Part shown: in pieces, positions 1-7,775 of the stretch
Position numbering within the stretch: the first letter of the stretch is position 1
How the letters are laid out: every line of letters begins with the position of its first letter
Source of the DNA: Lentilactobacillus raoultii
GTDB taxonomy: Bacteria; Bacillota; Bacilli; Lactobacillales; Lactobacillaceae
NCBI RefSeq assembly: GCF_900411375.1
Contig: NZ_LS422982.1
Span: 1 to 64,000, forward strand
Length of the DNA: 64,000 bases
Direction: 5' to 3'
Notes under the pieces: model-generated
Told to the model about the DNA's origin: nothing
What the model saw: only the letters and a program-made list of their open reading frames with translations
Databases searched by the model: none
Made by a program: the position numbers and the translations under genes

Positions 1-220
1 GCCTTATCCGTGAGTACATTCCCAAAGGTAAATCACTTCACCACTACTCGAACACACAACTCCATCAGATTCAGTTTGCACTGAACCACCGACCACGTCG
101 CATCTTAAACTACGCCACGCCTACCAATGTCTTTAGTTCATACGATACTTTATTTGATTAGTTAACTAGACCACTATGAAGTAGTGTCTTCCAAGTGTTG
201 CACTTGATTTGACAATTCGG
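1..220 (+). mobile_element. Right end of an IS30-family insertion sequence
   Basis: The window opens inside a transposase reading frame. After its stop at 161 comes a terminal inverted repeat at about 194-220, beginning AGTGTTGCACTT. The same repeat type bounds the mini-element at 7528-7775. Left end and full length lie outside the window, so whether the element is intact cannot be judged. Confidence 0.8.
3..161 (+). CDS. IS30-family transposase, C-terminal fragment (runs off the left edge)
   Basis: The last 52 codons of a transposase are visible. The reading contains LHHYSNTQLHQIQ and ALNHRPRRILNYATP, the typical C-terminal signature of the DDE integrase domain of IS30 transposases. The frame ends TTATTTGATTAG just before the terminal inverted repeat, which is the normal layout of these elements. 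Only the C-terminus is in the window, so activity cannot be judged. Confidence 0.85.
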   Translation, partial: LIREYIPKGKSLHHYSNTQLHQIQFALNHRPRRILNYATPTNVFSSYDTLFD

Positions 221-250
221 GTTTTTGAAAATTTTTCATCATGTTTAACT

Positions 251-631
251 CTAAGAAGCTGGTTTGACCTTAACGATCCAATTAACTTGCGGATTCGGTT
301 CATTTAGCGTCTCGACATTTTTACCAATATCGTGATTTTGAGCAATGACGGTGCCGGCAATTGGCGATTTTAAGGTTTCAACAGATTTGTCACCTTCAAT
401 GTCCAACAGGTCATCATCAACTTGGATTTCTTTAAGCTGGGTCGGAAAGTCCGCAAAAGTAATTTTCCCCATCAATTGATAAACCGATTTGTCAATTCCT
501 AAGAGATAAGTTCCATCGCTTTGCTTTGCATACCAAATTCCGTCTTTTACCTGAGCATTTTCAACAGTTGACGCACTTTTTTTGCCGGCAAAAAATTGTT
601 TAATGCGCGCCCACAATGACATCTTAGCCAT
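251..631 (-). CDS. gcvH: GcvH-like lipoyl carrier protein
   Basis: 126 residues. The segment around residues 79-95 reads EGDKSVETLKSPIAGTV. This is the lipoyl-attachment signature (compare ETDKA...SPxxGxV in E2 lipoyl domains), with Lys82 the probable lipoylated residue, followed by the C-terminal NWIVKVK strand seen in GcvH-type proteins. No other glycine-cleavage gene is nearby. The divergent neighbour is a lipoate ligase, so this is probably a stand-alone lipoyl carrier or lipoyl-relay protein rather than part of an active glycine cleavage system. An AAGGCGG ribosome binding site precedes the chosen start; Met4 is an alternative. Confidence 0.8.
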   Translation of the reverse strand: MAKMSLWARIKQFFAGKKSASTVENAQVKDGIWYAKQSDGTYLLGIDKSVYQLMGKITFADFPTQLKEIQVDDDLLDIEGDKSVETLKSPIAGTVIAQNHDIGKNVETLNEPNPQVNWIVKVKPAS

Positions 632-718
632 AAAATGACACCGCCTTAATATGATTTAACTTTATTATAACGTATAATGGACAGTGTGTGGAACAAAGCG
701 GTTAGGGGGAGGACGTTA

Positions 719-1735
719 ATGTATCTGATTGATATTTCCAGAAATGGGCAGCCAAGCTACGATGCGAGGGTGAACCAGTCTCTGGATAATTATTTTGTCA
801 ATGATTTGAAGTTACCAGGTCATGGGTTGATGTTTTATATTAATCAACCGTCCGTGATCATTGGTCGGAATCAAAATGCCTGGGCAGAAGTCGATATTGA
901 TTATCTGCACGAGCATCAAATTGAAATGGTTCGGCGAACTTCCGGTGGCGGAGCTGTCTACCATGACATGGGCAACTTTATTTTTGAAAATATTTTGGTA
1001 GATGATGCGTCGCATTTTGGCGATTATGAGTATTTTGCCAACCCGGTTTTGAAGGCGCTTCAAAAGCTGGGATTGGATGTTCAAATGAAGCCTAATAGCA
1101 GTGATTTGATTTTGGAAGGGAAAAAGTGGTCCGGCATGACAATGTTCAAGAGCGGTCAGGGAATTGCGGCCGGCGGTACGATTATGTACGATTTAAATAT
1201 TGAAAATGCTAAAAAAGTTTTAACCGAAAACCAGCTTGAAAAACAGAAACGATTAGGGGTCTTTTCTAAGCGCAGTCCGATTGTTAATTTGAAGGAGTAT
1301 CTACCGGATGGCATGACCATGCCGGAATTTCGAGAATATTTATTAAAGGAACTCTTTAAAGTTAAATCACTCGATGCCATCGAAGTTTATCACATGACAG
1401 GTGATGATTGGCGTAAAGCAGATCAGCGGTTGGCTGAGACGTATGGGACTGATGCGTGGAACTTTGGGCATAATCCCGGTTATTATGATTATCAGGATCA
1501 TGAATTTGAGGCGGGTAAACTAGGCATTAATTGGACGATTACAGATAATCAAATGGTTCACCTTAAATTCAACCCATTTTTTAAAGTTGACGGGAATTTG
1601 GACGAAGTGGCCAACTATTTAATCGGCAGAAAGGTTTCACCGCGAACCATTAAGAAAGCTGTTAAGAAGGGCAATTTACAAAATATTGATCCTCGGGAAC
1701 TAACGGACTTTTTAACGCAAAGCTTTCAGGTATGA
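719..1735 (+). CDS. lplA: Lipoate-protein ligase A
   Basis: 338 residues. It activates lipoate with ATP and attaches it to Lys of lipoyl domains in the cytoplasm. The N-terminal catalytic domain has RRTSGGGAVYHD at residues 72-83 (lipoyl-AMP binding) and the ILEGKKWSGM motif near residue 135, whose Lys is catalytic. A C-terminal accessory domain follows from about residue 250. The start at 719 is preceded by GGGGGAGGA; an upstream in-frame ATG at 677 lies inside a TATAAT-like promoter element at 673-678 and is rejected. Divergent from the lipoyl carrier, its likely substrate. Confidence 0.9.
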   Translation: MYLIDISRNGQPSYDARVNQSLDNYFVNDLKLPGHGLMFYINQPSVIIGRNQNAWAEVDIDYLHEHQIEMVRRTSGGGAVYHDMGNFIFENILVDDASHFGDYEYFANPVLKALQKLGLDVQMKPNSSDLILEGKKWSGMTMFKSGQGIAAGGTIMYDLNIENAKKVLTENQLEKQKRLGVFSKRSPIVNLKEYLPDGMTMPEFREYLLKELFKVKSLDAIEVYHMTGDDWRKADQRLAETYGTDAWNFGHNPGYYDYQDHEFEAGKLGINWTITDNQMVHLKFNPFFKVDGNLDEVANYLIGRKVSPRTIKKAVKKGNLQNIDPRELTDFLTQSFQV

Positions 1736-1756
1736 TTAAACCCGTTAAATCAATCA

Positions 1757-1795
1757 AAAAGACCATTTCCAAAGTTAACGGAAATGGTCTTTTCT
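1757..1795 (+). terminator. Rho-independent terminator after lplA
   Basis: AAGACCATTTCC and GGAAATGGTCTT form a 12-bp stem around a nine-base loop, followed by a T run. It lies between convergent lplA and the BASS transporter and may serve both strands. Confidence 0.85.
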
Positions 1796-1821
1796 ACTAT
1801 TATATAGGTCCAGCTTAGTGA

Positions 1822-2811
1822 CTAATTATTTGCGACGTTATTTGACGCTGCCGACTGAATCGATTCCTTGACCGATTCGGTTGTGTGTTGACGCCACCAA
1901 GAAGAAAGAACTGAGCCGGAAACGTTGTGCCAGATCGAGAAGATGGTTGATGGGATGGCAGCGGCCGGAACAAAGTATTTCATAGCTAGCGTTGCGCCAA
2001 GACTGGAATCTTGCATGCCAACCTCAAACGTAATTGCCTTTCGTTGGGGTTGACGAAGCCGGATTAAGTGGCCAAACAAGTAGCCAAGTGCGTAACCGCT
2101 CAAGTTGTGCAGCATGACGACTGGAATGACTAAAGCAGTTTGAGCAGTGAATAAGTCGTCGTGGTTAGCGGCAAAAACGGCACCGATGATGGCAAGAATT
2201 GCCAACTGTGAAATTAACGGTAGCACCAAGTTAACCTTGGCAGCCTGCTTACTGAAGAGGGTGTGAACAACCACCCCAAGAACCACCGGAATAACCACAA
2301 TCTTCAGGGTACTAAGGAAGAGTTGAGTGGTTGGGATCGCAACGTAACGACCAGCGTAGAACTGGAGTAACAGTGGCAGCATGATTGGTGCCAATAGGGT
2401 TGACAGTGCTTCAATTGAAACATCCAAGGCAACATCCCCCTTTGCCAGATAAGCCATCACACTAGAGGATGTTCCACTTGGGCAGGAACCAACCAGGATG
2501 ACACCAACGGCAGTGGCGCCGGTTAAGTGAAACAGCTGGCAGAGCAAAAACGCAATTAATGGCATGATGACGTAGTGGGCAACCGTCCCAAGCAGGACTG
2601 GTACGGGTCGCTTTAAGATTCGGGCGAAGTCGTCCTTACTTAAAGTTAATCCCATGCCGAACAGGATAATGCCTAATAGATAGGAAGTATTCGGTGCAAT
2701 CCATAAACTGGCCTGTGGTAAGAAGTAATTAACAGCGGCCCATAAGATGACGAGTAAGGTGAACCACTTACTCATCCAATTACCGACTTTAGAAACAGTT
2801 CGCATAAGCAT
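1822..2811 (-). CDS. Bile acid:sodium symporter (BASS) family transporter, PanS-like
   Basis: 329 residues with about nine or ten hydrophobic helices. Two BASS hallmarks are visible: GSCPSGTSSSVMAYLAKGD, the first crossover/sodium-binding region near residue 110, and EVGMQDSSLGATLA near residue 265. The family imports organic acids with Na+; the PanS subgroup carries ketopantoate/pantoate and plant relatives carry 2-keto acids. The gene starts 52 bp after ilvD with no terminator seen between, so it probably shares the branched-chain leader control of ilvD. That context suggests a 2-keto or 2-hydroxy acid substrate derived from ketoisovalerate. The substrate is inference. Confidence 0.85.
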   Translation of the reverse strand: MLMRTVSKVGNWMSKWFTLLVILWAAVNYFLPQASLWIAPNTSYLLGIILFGMGLTLSKDDFARILKRPVPVLLGTVAHYVIMPLIAFLLCQLFHLTGATAVGVILVGSCPSGTSSSVMAYLAKGDVALDVSIEALSTLLAPIMLPLLLQFYAGRYVAIPTTQLFLSTLKIVVIPVVLGVVVHTLFSKQAAKVNLVLPLISQLAILAIIGAVFAANHDDLFTAQTALVIPVVMLHNLSGYALGYLFGHLIRLRQPQRKAITFEVGMQDSSLGATLAMKYFVPAAAIPSTIFSIWHNVSGSVLSSWWRQHTTESVKESIQSAASNNVANN

Positions 2812-2863
2812 TCCTCCAATAAATTCAATTCCCTAAAATTTCTCTATTTTAAATTGATGATGA

Positions 2864-4609
2864 CTAATTAAATAGTTCGTCGTAACCCCGCATGACACCA
2901 CCCGTATTAGCGGAAGTCACCAATGCTTGGTAACGGGCTAAGTAACCTGAACGAACCTTTGGCTCAAATTTAGGCAGGTGTTTGCGGCGCTCAGCTAATT
3001 CTTCTTCTGAAACGTCTAATGAAATATCGTGATTCTTCAGGTCAATGGTGATGGTATCGCCGTTTTTGATCAGGGCGATATTGCCACCTTCAGCAGCTTC
3101 TGGTGAAATATGACCAACCGCAATCCCACGAGTAGCACCGGAGAAGCGGCCGTCAGTGATCAAGCCAACTTCGCGACCGAGTCCCCGACCAACAATACTG
3201 GAGGTGGGGTTTAACATTTCCGGCATGCCAGGGCCCCCTTTAGGACCTTCATAGCGAATGACAACAACGTGTCCCGGCTGAACTTCACCGGAATCAATTC
3301 CATGAACAGCTTCGTCGTGGGAGTCGTAGCAAATTGCTTTACCCACAAACTTACCTTGATCACGGATGTCTGGATCAACACCACCGACTTTGATGACCGC
3401 CCCGTCCTGGGCAAGGTTGCCATGAAGAACCGAAAGACCGCCGACATTGGAATAGGCGTTGTCGAGGGTTCGAATGACTTCAGGATTCTTGGTCTTGGCG
3501 CCGGCGACATTTTCACGCAATGTCTTGCCGGTAACGGTCATTCGATCTGGATGTAAGATGTCACCCTTTTCGATTAATTCGTTAAGAATGGCGGGGATCC
3601 CACCAGCTGCGTGAACATCCTGCATGGTCCAATGAGAAGATGGCGCAATTTTGGCTAAGTATGGCACCTTGCGACTGATTTTGTTAATGTCGTCAAGGTT
3701 GTAGTTAATGCCGGCTTCGTGGGCGATTGCCAAGCCATGCAAAATGGTGTTGGTTGAGCCACCCATTGCCATATCCAGCGCATAAGCATCGTCAAAAGCT
3801 TCCTTGGTCATTAAGTCTCGTGGTTTGATGTTGTTCTTGACCATGTACATGACTTGTTTAGCGGCGTTTCTAACCAATTCCTTTCGTTCTTCGGAATCAG
3901 CTAATGCAGTGCCGTTGTAAGGAAGGGCAACACCTAAAGCTTCCATCAGTGAATTCATTGAGTTGGCGGTAAACATCCCGGCACAGGACCCACAGCCTGG
4001 GCAGGCGTTTTTTTCGTATTCCAGTAAATGTTCTTTGGAAAGTTTGCCGCTCTTGAAAGCACCAACGGCTTCAAACATGGTGGAGAGCGTGGTGGCCCGG
4101 CCTTTAGGATCGACGCCGGCCCGCATTGGTCCACCGGAAACAAAGACTGATGGGACGTTGGTTCTGGCGGCGGCCATTAACATCCCGGGAGTAATTTTGT
4201 CACAGTTTGGCATGAATAAGACACCATCAAACCAGTGGGCGTTAATCACGGTTTCGGCTGAATCGGCAATGATTTCCCGACTTGGTAAGGAATACCGCAT
4301 GCCAACGTGGCCCATGGCGATCCCGTCATCAACGCCAATGGTATTGAACTCGAATGGAATCCCACCGGCCTCACGAATGGCCCGTTTAGCAACGTCGGCT
4401 AAGGCTCGCAGATGAATGTGACCTGGCACAATTTCGATATACGAATTACAAATGGCGATAAACGGTTTTTTCATGTCACGTTCGTTCTTTACTCGGCCTG
4501 TTGCGTAAAGCAAACTTTTCGAGGGCGCTTCGTCAACACCAACTTTGATCTTGTCGGATCGTTTATTGATACCTTCTCCTTCTGCATTAAAATCAAGTGT
4601 ATTTGCCAT
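2864..4609 (-). CDS. ilvD: Dihydroxy-acid dehydratase
   Basis: 581 residues, usual for the family. It dehydrates 2,3-dihydroxy-isovalerate and 2,3-dihydroxy-3-methylvalerate to the 2-keto acids, the last step before transamination to valine and isoleucine. Three Cys sit where the Fe-S cluster ligands lie: Cys54 in ICNSY, Cys136 in [11 protein letters not shown] and Cys208 in [19 protein letters not shown]. It is the first large gene after a BCAA-rich leader peptide and a terminator, so it is probably controlled by transcription attenuation. The BASS transporter follows in the same direction. Confidence 0.97.
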   Translation of the reverse strand: MANTLDFNAEGEGINKRSDKIKVGVDEAPSKSLLYATGRVKNERDMKKPFIAICNSYIEIVPGHIHLRALADVAKRAIREAGGIPFEFNTIGVDDGIAMGHVGMRYSLPSREIIADSAETVINAHWFDGVLFMPNCDKITPGMLMAAARTNVPSVFVSGGPMRAGVDPKGRATTLSTMFEAVGAFKSGKLSKEHLLEYEKNACPGCGSCAGMFTANSMNSLMEALGVALPYNGTALADSEERKELVRNAAKQVMYMVKNNIKPRDLMTKEAFDDAYALDMAMGGSTNTILHGLAIAHEAGINYNLDDINKISRKVPYLAKIAPSSHWTMQDVHAAGGIPAILNELIEKGDILHPDRMTVTGKTLRENVAGAKTKNPEVIRTLDNAYSNVGGLSVLHGNLAQDGAVIKVGGVDPDIRDQGKFVGKAICYDSHDEAVHGIDSGEVQPGHVVVIRYEGPKGGPGMPEMLNPTSSIVGRGLGREVGLITDGRFSGATRGIAVGHISPEAAEGGNIALIKNGDTITIDLKNHDISLDVSEEELAERRKHLPKFEPKVRSGYLARYQALVTSANTGGVMRGYDELFN

Positions 4610-4682
4610 TAACTATCATCCTCTCTGATATGTAGTGGTGTGGTTGAGCACCAAAATTTGCTTCTTGACTGGTGGGGATAAA

Positions 4683-4722
4683 ACAAAAAGCCAAGAGCTG
4701 TGTTGAACAGCTCTTGGCTTGA
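4683..4722 (-). terminator. Attenuator terminator in the ilvD leader
   Basis: On the minus strand AAGCCAAGAGCTG pairs with CAGCTCTTGGCTT across a seven-base loop and is followed by TTTTTGTTTT. It lies between the leader peptide stop (4776) and the ilvD start (4609), so it must be read through for ilvD expression. Confidence 0.9.
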
Positions 4723-4775
4723 AATTCACCAATGCTGCCCGCCGGGTTAGACGGGCTCATTACAAATTAGCCCGT

Positions 4776-4841
4776 CTAGATAATAATAATCACGACGAGA
4801 ACAATAATTTGTAATAATAATAAAGCATTGGTAGTTTTCAT
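4776..4841 (-). CDS. Branched-chain amino acid leader peptide (21 aa)
   Basis: The reading is MKTTNA, then four Leu, Gln, two Ile, Val, Leu, two Val and four Ile, then TAG. Fourteen of 21 residues are Leu, Ile or Val, in long runs. A GAAAGGA ribosome binding site lies about ten bases upstream. The stop codon is inside the 5' arm of the following hairpin, so a ribosome stalled at the terminal Ile codons would melt it. It is a regulatory peptide with no expected function of its own. Confidence 0.9.
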   Translation of the reverse strand: MKTTNALLLLQIIVLVVIIII

Positions 4842-4995
4842 TGTTGGTATGTCCTTTCACTTGTCTAAGAATTGCATTAAGCTTATTATAATTTTCCTCA
4901 CTTGTAAACAGCTAATGAAAAAAATGAGGGAATACCCTAACACTTATTCTCATTTTTATTTAATTGTCAAGCATCTTGCTTGGCAGATTAAATTC

Positions 4996-5044
4996 GAAAA
5001 TTAAAGAGCACCGCGCCGACATTCAGTCGTAAAACGCGATGCTC
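4996..5044 (-). terminator. Terminator after ilvA
   Basis: On the minus strand GAGCATCGCG pairs with CGCGGTGCTC (one mismatch) across a partly structured loop, followed by TTTAATTTTC. It lies 34-80 bp beyond the ilvA stop. Confidence 0.7.
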
Positions 5045-5077
5045 ACTATGAGAAACGTTCAAGTAATTATGAGAAAT

Positions 5078-6346
5078 TTAAACCAACATCCGGTAAAGCG
5101 CTTGGTTTTCCTGGAGATTGATGTAGTGGGGGTCAAATTGTTGCAGACGGTTAAGCAATTGATCCAGATTGGCGACGTTACCGAGGCGAACACCGATCAG
5201 GCAGGGCCCCATAGTGCTGTTAACTTTCTTGGTGTACTCGAATTTGGTGATATCGTCGTCAGGATTTAGAACGTGATTGACAAATTCCCGAAGCGCGCCG
5301 GCTCGCTGGGCAAAATTGACGACGAAGTAGTGTTGCTGCTGATTATAGATCAATGACCGCTCTTCAATTTCCTGCATCCGGTTGATATCATTGTTACCGC
5401 CGGAAATGACGCAAACGACGGTCTTACCGACCACCCGATCTTTATTGGCTTCCAATGCGGCGACGCTTAAGGCACCAGCCGGTTCGGCCACGATGGCAGC
5501 TTTGCTGTAAAGATCTAAAATGGTGTTGCAGACCTGACCCTCTGGAACCTGGCATAAGCGATCAACGTTTGCTCGGCAGGTGGCGTAGGTTAATTCACCG
5601 ACTTTCTTGACCGCGGCACCATCGACAAAGGTGTCCAAAGCCTTTAATTCAACCGGTTGGCCGGCGTCAAAGGCGGCTTTCATCGAGGCGGCCCCGCTGG
5701 GTTCAACACCGACGATAGTTGTTTTGGGACTTTTAGCTTTGGTGTATGTACTGATCCCACTTAGTAGGCCACCACCGCCAATCGCCACAAACAACTCGTC
5801 AACTTTTAGATGCTGTGCAGCGGCGTCATTAAAAATTTCAACGGCGATTGATCCTTGACCAGCCATGGTGTTTAAATTATCAAATGGCGCGATGAACGTT
5901 TGCCCATGATTCTGACAAAAGTCCAAAGCGGCCGTGGCTGATTCGTCAAAAGTGTCACCGGTCAGCTTGATGGTGGCGTGATCACCGCCAAAGTACTTCA
6001 CTTGGTTCACCTTTTGAGCCGGGGTCGTGGTTGGCATGAAGATGGTTGCCGGAATTTTCATCCGGTTGCAGGTCCAAGCGACTCCTTGGGCATGATTACC
6101 AGCACTGGCACAAACGACGCCGGCTTGCCTGGTGCTTGCTGGGGTTTGGGAGATTGCGTAATAAGCGCCGCGGAGTTTGAAAGAGCGTACCAGTTGTTGG
6201 TCCTCACGTTTTAAGTACACGTTGGCATGATAACGCTCGGATAAGTAGCGATTATATTCTAAAGCGGTATGCGCTACAATCGGCTTTAACACCGCATAGG
6301 CTTTGGTCACATCTGTTTCGGTTAGTTTGGGAGTTCTTGTTTGCAT
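5078..6346 (-). CDS. ilvA: Threonine dehydratase, biosynthetic type
   Basis: 422 residues. It converts threonine to 2-ketobutyrate and ammonia, the entry to isoleucine synthesis. The PLP lysine is Lys57 in RSFKLRGAY, the SAGNHAQG loop is at 81-88, and the phosphate-binding Gly run (IGGGGLLSG) begins at residue 189. A single ACT-like regulatory domain follows from about residue 330, as in the shorter Bacillus-type enzyme. It lies downstream of the PEP-mutase-like gene, but a terminator hairpin (6379-6419) separates them. The AAAGGA is spaced better for a three-codon ORF (ATG ATT TAA, 6346-6354), whose stop overlaps the ilvA ATG as TAATG. The start may therefore be coupled to it. Confidence 0.95.
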   Translation of the reverse strand: MQTRTPKLTETDVTKAYAVLKPIVAHTALEYNRYLSERYHANVYLKREDQQLVRSFKLRGAYYAISQTPASTRQAGVVCASAGNHAQGVAWTCNRMKIPATIFMPTTTPAQKVNQVKYFGGDHATIKLTGDTFDESATAALDFCQNHGQTFIAPFDNLNTMAGQGSIAVEIFNDAAAQHLKVDELFVAIGGGGLLSGISTYTKAKSPKTTIVGVEPSGAASMKAAFDAGQPVELKALDTFVDGAAVKKVGELTYATCRANVDRLCQVPEGQVCNTILDLYSKAAIVAEPAGALSVAALEANKDRVVGKTVVCVISGGNNDINRMQEIEERSLIYNQQQHYFVVNFAQRAGALREFVNHVLNPDDDITKFEYTKKVNSTMGPCLIGVRLGNVANLDQLLNRLQQFDPHYINLQENQALYRMLV

Positions 6347-6378
6347 TAAATCATCACTTTCCTTTCTTGAAATAAAAA

Positions 6379-6419
6379 CGCCGGGACCACTGCTGATTTG
6401 ACAGTGGTCCCGGCGATAG
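6379..6419 (-). terminator. Hairpin terminator between the PEP-mutase-like gene and ilvA
   Basis: On the minus strand CGCCGGGACCACTG and CAGTGGTCCCGGCG form a perfect 14-bp stem followed by TTTTTATTT. A smaller hairpin (AGTCGT...GACGACT) precedes it. ilvA must be reached by read-through or from a promoter not recognised here. Confidence 0.85.
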
Positions 6420-6439
6420 TCGTCTTGAAACGACTTATC

Positions 6440-7159
6440 TTAATTTCCCATGTACAACCGTAACACAACGGACGGCCCGGCTTTTTGGACCCATTGTTGT
6501 GTGGCCTTCTTGGGATGATAAGTGTCCAAAACAAATGCAGGGTTAACCTGTTGCGCACTGCCAAATGTCATCTTTGGGTTATCGATCGCCAAACCAATTT
6601 CTTGGTTTGGCGTCATAATGGCCCCGATGATTGAAAGGTCCTTTGCAGTGACGTTGCTGATGGAAACTTTAGCGATCCCCTGATCATGGGCAATCTTAAT
6701 TCGATCGGTGAGGCCGGCAAGACCGTATGCTGAAAAACCGCCAAGATTCACAATGGCGTTGGTATGGGTGTCGGCCAGTTCGGCCTTCATAGTCTGAATT
6801 TTAACTTTGAAGTCTTTATCGGAAAGTAGATTTGGCTGGTAATTAGCAGTCTTACTCTGGTAATCGCTGATCAGAATGGTATCCGCACCACAACGGACCA
6901 GTTCATCTGCAGTCGTTGCCCAGTTGGTAAGATTGTCGCCACCAAAAGAAGTGTCAGCCAATAGGCGAGCACGGGTCGCGTTTCTCATACAACGCAAGTA
7001 TTGTGCGTAATCTGCCAAATCTAACACTCGATCAGCCTCTTCACCCATTAATTGGTTTGCCACCGAATCCTTATCGATGTAAAGTTCGTTAAATCCTTGT
7101 GATTCGAAGTATTTCAGCATTGGCGCATTAGCTGCAGCTGGGATTATGCTAGTCGTCAT
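6440..7159 (-). CDS. Isocitrate lyase/PEP mutase superfamily-like protein
   Basis: 239 residues from the ATG at 7159, which is nine bases from AGAAAGGA; two earlier ATGs at 7168 and 7165 lie too close to that site. The fold signature resembles PEP mutase and methylisocitrate lyase. The LLADTSFGGDNLTNW segment (about residues 91-105) matches the Asp-rich loop usually read as ADxDTGYG. A CGADTILISD strand and a TDRIKIAHDQGIAKVSI segment follow. Key acidic residues are altered (DTSFGGD, SD instead of ED), so the reaction cannot be assigned. It is the first gene after a T-box and precedes ilvA. Superfamily members act on 2-alkylmalates or ketoisovalerate, so a role at the edge of branched-chain metabolism is plausible but unproven. 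Confidence 0.65.
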   Translation of the reverse strand: MTTSIIPAAANAPMLKYFESQGFNELYIDKDSVANQLMGEEADRVLDLADYAQYLRCMRNATRARLLADTSFGGDNLTNWATTADELVRCGADTILISDYQSKTANYQPNLLSDKDFKVKIQTMKAELADTHTNAIVNLGGFSAYGLAGLTDRIKIAHDQGIAKVSISNVTAKDLSIIGAIMTPNQEIGLAIDNPKMTFGSAQQVNPAFVLDTYHPKKATQQWVQKAGPSVVLRLYMGN

Positions 7160-7212
7160 GGTCATCATTCCTTTCTGAATGTCAAATCTAAAATCAAATT
7201 AAAGCAAAAAAG

Positions 7213-7445
7213 TCAAAATAAAAACGCTCTTTGAAAGTTTTTCAAAGGGCGTCTTTAACGCGGTACCACCTTTGTTCGCGACTGAAGAACGGTCGCCTCA
7301 AATCGTGTTGAAACACGGCTGGATATTGGGCAGTGCCAGAGACGATTTTTATAACGGAACTACCTTCACTGATTGATTGCTACCCTGTTCCAGCAGCCCA
7401 GGGCTCTCTTGCTAACAGTCGGTCAGTTACTCTTTCCTGAATCGA
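7213..7445 (-). promoter_or_regulatory. T-box riboswitch upstream of the PEP-mutase-like gene and ilvA
   Basis: The minus strand carries the T-box core AAGGTGGTACCGCG (7259-7272) followed by a terminator stem (GACGCCCTTTGAAA...TTTCAAAGAGCG and a T run, 7213-7254). Stem I has the AGAGAG and GCTGGAA distal elements, and a specifier internal loop formed by AGUA on one side and GAAGGUAGUUCC on the other. Uncharged tRNA binding would favour antitermination. The specifier cannot be fixed by eye: GUA (Val), GGU (Gly) and AGU (Ser) are all readable in that loop. Confidence 0.93.
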
Positions 7446-7470
7446 TTTCTCATTTTTTAACTTGTCGCTA

Positions 7471-7498
7471 ACTATACCACAGGTTGTGAAAATTGCAA
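7471..7498 (-). promoter_or_regulatory. Promoter of the T-box transcript
   Basis: On the minus strand TTGCAA (7493-7498) and TATAGT (7471-7476) are 16 bases apart and lie about 25 bases before T-box stem I. Confidence 0.6.
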
Positions 7499-7527
7499 CA
7501 AAAATCTTACAAATTTTTTTTAGTCCC

Positions 7528-7775
7528 CGATTTAAAATTGAAGTGCAACACTTGATAACTAGACCAATTAGACTAGCTTAAAAGGCCATGAAGACCTATT
7601 CTTATTATTAACGACAAAATCAACAGATAAGGATAGGTGTCTTCATGACCCTGAATCACCGTCCCCGCCGCTGTTTAAGCTATAGTTGTCCAGCAGATGT
7701 TATGCCACAACTGGTTTAACTTCCTAGACCAATTATAAGAATAGGCCGTTAGTGTTGCACTTAACTTGACAATCG
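7528..7775 (+). mobile_element. IS30-derived mini-element with internal deletion (MITE-like)
   Basis: About 248 bp bounded by imperfect inverted repeats (7528-7552 and 7751-7775) sharing the 13 bases AGTGCAACACT plus flanks. The inside holds an IS 5' leader ending in GGATAGGTGTCTTC, joined directly to a 24-codon ORF (7645-7719) reading MTLNHRPRRCLSY, which is the C-terminal motif of IS30 transposases. The element therefore looks like an IS30 copy that lost nearly all of its transposase gene. It sits in the divergent ilv control region and separates the T-box promoter from ilvB. Confidence 0.8.

Larger units (their letters stand above)
4683..4890 (-). promoter_or_regulatory. Leader-peptide transcription attenuator controlling ilvD
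   Basis: A TATAAT -10 element lies at 4885-4890 on the minus strand. The transcript then carries a 21-codon leader ORF and a hairpin of AGACGGGC with GCCCGTCT whose 5' arm overlaps the leader stop codon. The attenuator terminator comes last. Competing pairings are visible: TTACAAATTA in the leader ORF with TAATTTGTAA in the hairpin loop; ACCAATGCT in the leader ORF with AGCATTGGT just before the terminator; and GCCCG with CGGGC downstream. This is the arrangement expected if ribosome stalling at branched-chain codons decides termination. The lactococcal leu-ilv operon is a known precedent for a leader-peptide attenuator; the exact switch here is inferred. Confidence 0.85.

Noticed and set aside
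3955-4415. Long open frames opposite ilvD, including a 150-codon one
   Set aside because: Antisense shadows of a conserved coding sequence, with no start signals and no family resemblance.
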